From: DUPU01 sp050952465
GTDB taxonomy: Bacteria > Bacillota > Dehalobacteriia > Dehalobacteriales > Dehalobacteriaceae
Direction of reading: 5' to 3'
Assembly: GCA_050952465.1 (NCBI GenBank)
Contig: JBMNKZ010000008.1
Coordinates: 297,387-361,386 of the forward strand
DNA: 64,000 bases
The translations under genes were made by a program, and so were the position numbers. Below are positions 61,485-64,000 of this stretch, one piece after another. The notes under the pieces were generated by a model, which made no database searches, had not been told where the DNA came from, and saw only the letters and a list, made by a program, of their open reading frames with translations. Each line of letters begins with the position of its first letter. The stretch's first letter is position 1.

Positions 61485-62872
61485 GTGGATGCTCTGATTC
61501 ATTTCTACCTGAAAGGTTGTGTTATTTTGTCACAGTTTCTTAATGATTTTGTTGTTGGAATCGATGTTTCCTCAGAGTTTTCAGTTATTGCTATGCTTGC
61601 ACCAACTGGCGAACTTATCCGTAAACCTTTTAGGATTGATCATAATCCTACCGGCTTTCACAAACTGCTCGATATCCTCAAAAAAGAAGAAGAGCGGTTA
61701 AAACGAAAGCCCATCTACTTCGTAGAATCTACGGGTATCTTTCATTTGCCACTCTTCTTCTTCTTGAGATCGAATAACCTCAAAGGATTTGTCCTTAACC
61801 CTTTGTGTGTCCATTCTACCAAGAATTTTGATCTAAGAAAAGTGAAAAATGATAATAAAGATGCCGAAGCCATTGCAAGACTTGCAAAATACCAAGATAT
61901 TAAATTTTCTTTAGTTCCTGAGCCACAAATTCTTGCCCTTCGCATGATGACGAGGGAGTATTACGCCCTTTCGGACATGCTTACTGAGATGAAGAACAGG
62001 CTCGCAACAGATCTTTACCTGCTCTTTCCGGGCTTCATAGATGTTTTTTCTAATGCTTTTGGTAAAACAGCTTTGGCGGTTCTGAGAGCCTATCCTTCAC
62101 CGGAGTCTATACGTGAAGCTGATATACAGGAGCTGACTGACCTCATTGCTAATAGCAGTCGTAAAAGTCCTGATTGGGCCGCCAAGAAGGTTAATAAGCT
62201 CCTTGAAATCTCTCAGCTTGCATCGTCAATGCCCTCTGAATTTTCTTTAATTAATACCAAGATTAAAATTCATCTTGATGGTATCGAAAGCTTTCAGAAG
62301 AACCTTAAAAGCCTAGAGGAGCAACTTCATGACATAATTCAGTCAGAAGATTTTCCTGCTTCTTCTCGCAAACATATTGAACTGCTTAATGCTATGCCGG
62401 GCATTGGTTTCATCTCAGCGGTTACGCTGATTGCTGAAATTGGGACTTTAGCCTCTTTAAATCACCTAAGGCATTTACGGCCTTCTTTGGTATTGACCCA
62501 AGCGTGAACCAATCAGGCAAGTTCAATGGTGATCGCAACAAAATTTCTAAACGTGGAACACGAATTGGCAGAAGAATACTCTTCACCGCTGCAATGGCCT
62601 CAATTCGAACAACACGTAAAGGTGAAGCCATCAACCCAATCCTTCGGGATTATTACGCTGCCAAATGTGTTAGCAAAAAGAAAAAAGTAGCCCTTGTTGC
62701 CGTCATGCATAAATTACTTCATTACATTTTTGCAGTACTTAGAGATAACAAGCCATACGAGTTCAGAAAACCAGAAAATCACCAAACCTGGAGAACTACA
62801 AAGAAGGAGTTATTGCTGCTTAATAGCCTGGTAAAAAATTTACCTTTCCCAGCCATTGTTCGTGTTTTTTAA
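61485..62872 (+). CDS. IS110-family transposase, split by -1 frame change
   Basis: ORF1 (GTG 61485, or TTG 61527 as the usual MSQFLND start) carries the DEDD RuvC-like part: VVGIDVSSE, YFVESTGIF and NDNKDAEAIARLA, then the helix-hairpin-helix region (MPGIGFISAVTLIAEIG). It stops at 62507. The rest, FGIDPSVNQSGKFNGDRNK and ISKRGTRIGRR with the C-terminal serine region, is in the -1 frame to 62872. The switch coincides with T TTA AAT at 62456-62462, a canonical -1 slippery heptamer, and a 5-bp stem AAGGC/GCCTT follows at 62468-62484. One extra T would also restore the frame. The fused enzyme is about 448-462 residues. Confidence 0.85.
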
Positions 62873-63087
62873 TGGCTTGTTTTCCTGTACTCTTTTTTCT
62901 GGACCACATAGATAGAAAAAAATTTAAATTAAGTCTTGACTTTTATTAGCTGGTCTACTCATTGATGGTAGGGGGTTAATAGGTTTACACAATTAATTCT
63001 GGTTGTAATAATGTGCTTAGAAGTAAACAAATAACAAAATTTAAAAACAATACCAAAAAGGAAAAATTTCAATATTACAGGAGGAAT

Positions 63088-63153
63088 ATGGAATGTTTTG
63101 CAGAATATATAATTATAAGCTCCTCCTCATTGATGAGGAGGAGGAGCTTATAA
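63088..63153 (+). CDS. Possible 21-residue leader peptide
   Basis: ATG 63088 stands five bases behind a perfect AGGAGG and reads MECFAEYIIISSSSLMRRRS-L to TAA 63153. The Ser and Arg codon runs coincide with a strong hairpin (63115-63151), so the peptide may act as a leader whose translation changes RNA folding ahead of the regulator gene. Confidence 0.35.
   Translation: MECFAEYIIISSSSLMRRRSL
63115..63151 (+). promoter_or_regulatory. Strong hairpin inside the leader
   Basis: ATAAGCTCCTCCTC (63115-63128) pairs perfectly with GAGGAGGAGCTTAT (63138-63151). The right arm is rich in GAGG, similar to ribosome sites, so it could mask or mimic one. No T-run follows. Confidence 0.55.
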
Positions 63154-63225
63154 ACGTGAAATAATTTTTCTGTAATAGGGGCGTGATTAGATCTGAAATC
63201 TATAACGATATCTCAATTAGAAGAA

Positions 63226-63981
63226 TTGGATGTTTTCAATTCAAAGTCGGAAGTTATTAAATATCGCATATTGGATTACCTAAAAGAAAGTAAAGCTGCA
63301 ATAGGTTCTTGGTCGCTGCAAGCAATGCTTAGTATGGAGGGGGAACGCATAAGTACAGCAACTATTGGCAGATTACTTAAGACTTTAGATGCAGAAGGTT
63401 TAACGGAGCAAGATAGTGGACGAGGTCGTGTGATTACCCCTAAAGGTGAAGAATTTATCTGTCAAATATCCGAGAAAATCGTACAAGCGAGGCTTCACTA
63501 CAACATTATAGCCGCATCGAACCCATACGTTCTTAAAGATTTGATTGATTTGGTCGGAGCGCGTAAAGCACTAGAATGTGAAGCTGCCAGATTAGCGGCA
63601 AAAAGGGCAACACCTTATCATCTGGAAATGATTCGAAATGCTTTAAACAATCATTATATAGTTATTGAGAAAGGCCATGACCCATCATTCGCTGCGTTAG
63701 ACTATCATGATGCGATAATTACAGCATCTCAGAACAAATTTATAATCGCAACTTTAGGTCTTTTAAACTATCAGAATCGCCGTTTAGAAAAGCGTATCGC
63801 AAAGTTAGAGACTAGAGAACGTGGGTCTCAATACGTGGCAGAGCATGAATTGATTACAAAGGCGATTGAAAATAGAGATGCTGAGAATGCTGGCAAACTT
63901 ATGTGGACACATATGGAAGCTGTGTATCGTTGTTTACAAGAGGAAATAGAGGACAAGGAAGGAGGAGCGAGGGTAAAGTAA
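63226..63981 (+). CDS. Winged-helix regulator with FCD-type ligand domain
   Basis: A 251-residue regulator. The N-terminus (about 1-80) is a winged helix of the NrpR/RNase R type (RYR-like KYRILDYLKES, ISTATIGRLLKTLDAEGL, GRGRVITPKGEEF). The rest is an all-helical FCD domain (ALECEAARLAAKR near 120; LDYHDAI near 165; EHELITKAIENRDA near 210), which usually binds an organic acid and a metal ion. Its true start is uncertain: TTG 63226 has no ribosome site, and the frame is open back to CTG 63193 behind AGGGGCGTG. Its target is outside the window. Confidence 0.8.
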   Translation: MDVFNSKSEVIKYRILDYLKESKAAIGSWSLQAMLSMEGERISTATIGRLLKTLDAEGLTEQDSGRGRVITPKGEEFICQISEKIVQARLHYNIIAASNPYVLKDLIDLVGARKALECEAARLAAKRATPYHLEMIRNALNNHYIVIEKGHDPSFAALDYHDAIITASQNKFIIATLGLLNYQNRRLEKRIAKLETRERGSQYVAEHELITKAIENRDAENAGKLMWTHMEAVYRCLQEEIEDKEGGARVK

Positions 63982-64000
63982 ATTTAAATGTAGCTAAAGA

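Larger units (their letters stand above)
61184..62982 (+). mobile_element. IS110-family insertion sequence
   Basis: The 13-base sequence CTATTAACCCCCT at 61184-61196 recurs inverted at 62970-62982 and brackets a transposase of the IS110/IS1111 family. These may be subterminal inverted repeats as in IS1111 members, so true ends may lie a few bases away. The element is about 1.8 kb, with about 290 non-coding bases before and 100 after the coding part. No target duplication is expected for this family. Confidence 0.7.

Noticed and set aside
63115..63151. CRISPR or tandem repeat from the CTC/GAG units
   Set aside because: It is one inverted hairpin with short internal repetition, without repeated spacers.

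Overview
The window looks like the chromosome of an anaerobic, low-GC Firmicute of the Peptococcaceae type. Pointers are a dsrABD-dsrC sulfite-reduction cluster of Gram-positive style, a trimethylamine methyltransferase gene (mttB) with an in-frame amber codon (pyrrolysine), a class II B12-dependent ribonucleotide reductase, molybdenum hydroxylase genes, sigma-54 circuits and Gram-positive ribosome binding sites. A quaternary-amine-using lineage such as Dehalobacterium/Ca. Formimonas would fit, but that name is only an inference. No rRNA, tRNA or CRISPR array was seen.

Layout. 1-4111: sugar ABC transporter operon (two permeases, PfkB kinase, SIS isomerase, ATPase). 4271-6174: complete IS1182-family element. 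6647-7832: a PUA/ASCH-like protein paired with a DUF5131 (Gp37/Gp68, radical-SAM-like) protein. 7959-13794: L,D-transpeptidase lipoprotein, Crp/Fnr regulator, glutamate dehydrogenase, NADH pyrophosphatase and a LysR regulator. 14010-27130: the sulfite-reduction region dsrA-dsrB-dsrD-ferredoxin-dsrC-dsrN, a first dsrM/dsrK-like pair, an RsbRD-N-like protein, then dsrK-J-O-P-M and tatA. 27304-31367: sigma-54 activator, then a sigma-54 promoter driving an alkaline-phosphatase-superfamily protein and a thioredoxin. 31632-37821: a BCCT transporter broken by an IS3-family insertion, mttB with pyrrolysine, and a non-pyrrolysine paralogue. 38138-39875: a leader with phased GAG/TAG triplets and an intrinsic terminator (TRAP-type attenuator architecture) before an arylacetate-CoA ligase gene, then a tiny possible selenoprotein. 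40907-53624: second sigma-54 activator, sigma-54-driven NifX-like and molybdenum hydroxylase genes, paired ferredoxin-ATPases with NifX-like proteins, MOSC, DUF1847, DUF134 and class II RNR. 53824-57838: a third sigma-54 promoter before cation efflux, zinc-ribbon, MBL, CGGC, DUF134 and DUF364 genes. 58092-60727: FAD/Fe-S 2-hydroxyacid dehydrogenase pair. 61184-62982: IS110-family element. 63226-63981: FCD-type regulator.

How it works together. DsrAB with DsrD and DsrC reduces sulfite. DsrMK and DsrMKJOP are predicted to link the menaquinone pool and periplasm to DsrC, DsrN to amidate siroheme, and TatA to help export DsrO. The MttB proteins would demethylate methylated amines imported by transporters such as the now broken BCCT. 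The molybdenum hydroxylase, NifX/ATPase, DUF134 and CGGC genes look like a metal-cofactor group under sigma-54 control.

Several genes (dsrK, dsrP, a zinc-ribbon gene, a DUF134 gene, the IS110 transposase) are each interrupted by one apparent single-base shift at a short homopolymer. Whether this is sequencing error, mutation or recoding cannot be decided from the sequence alone.
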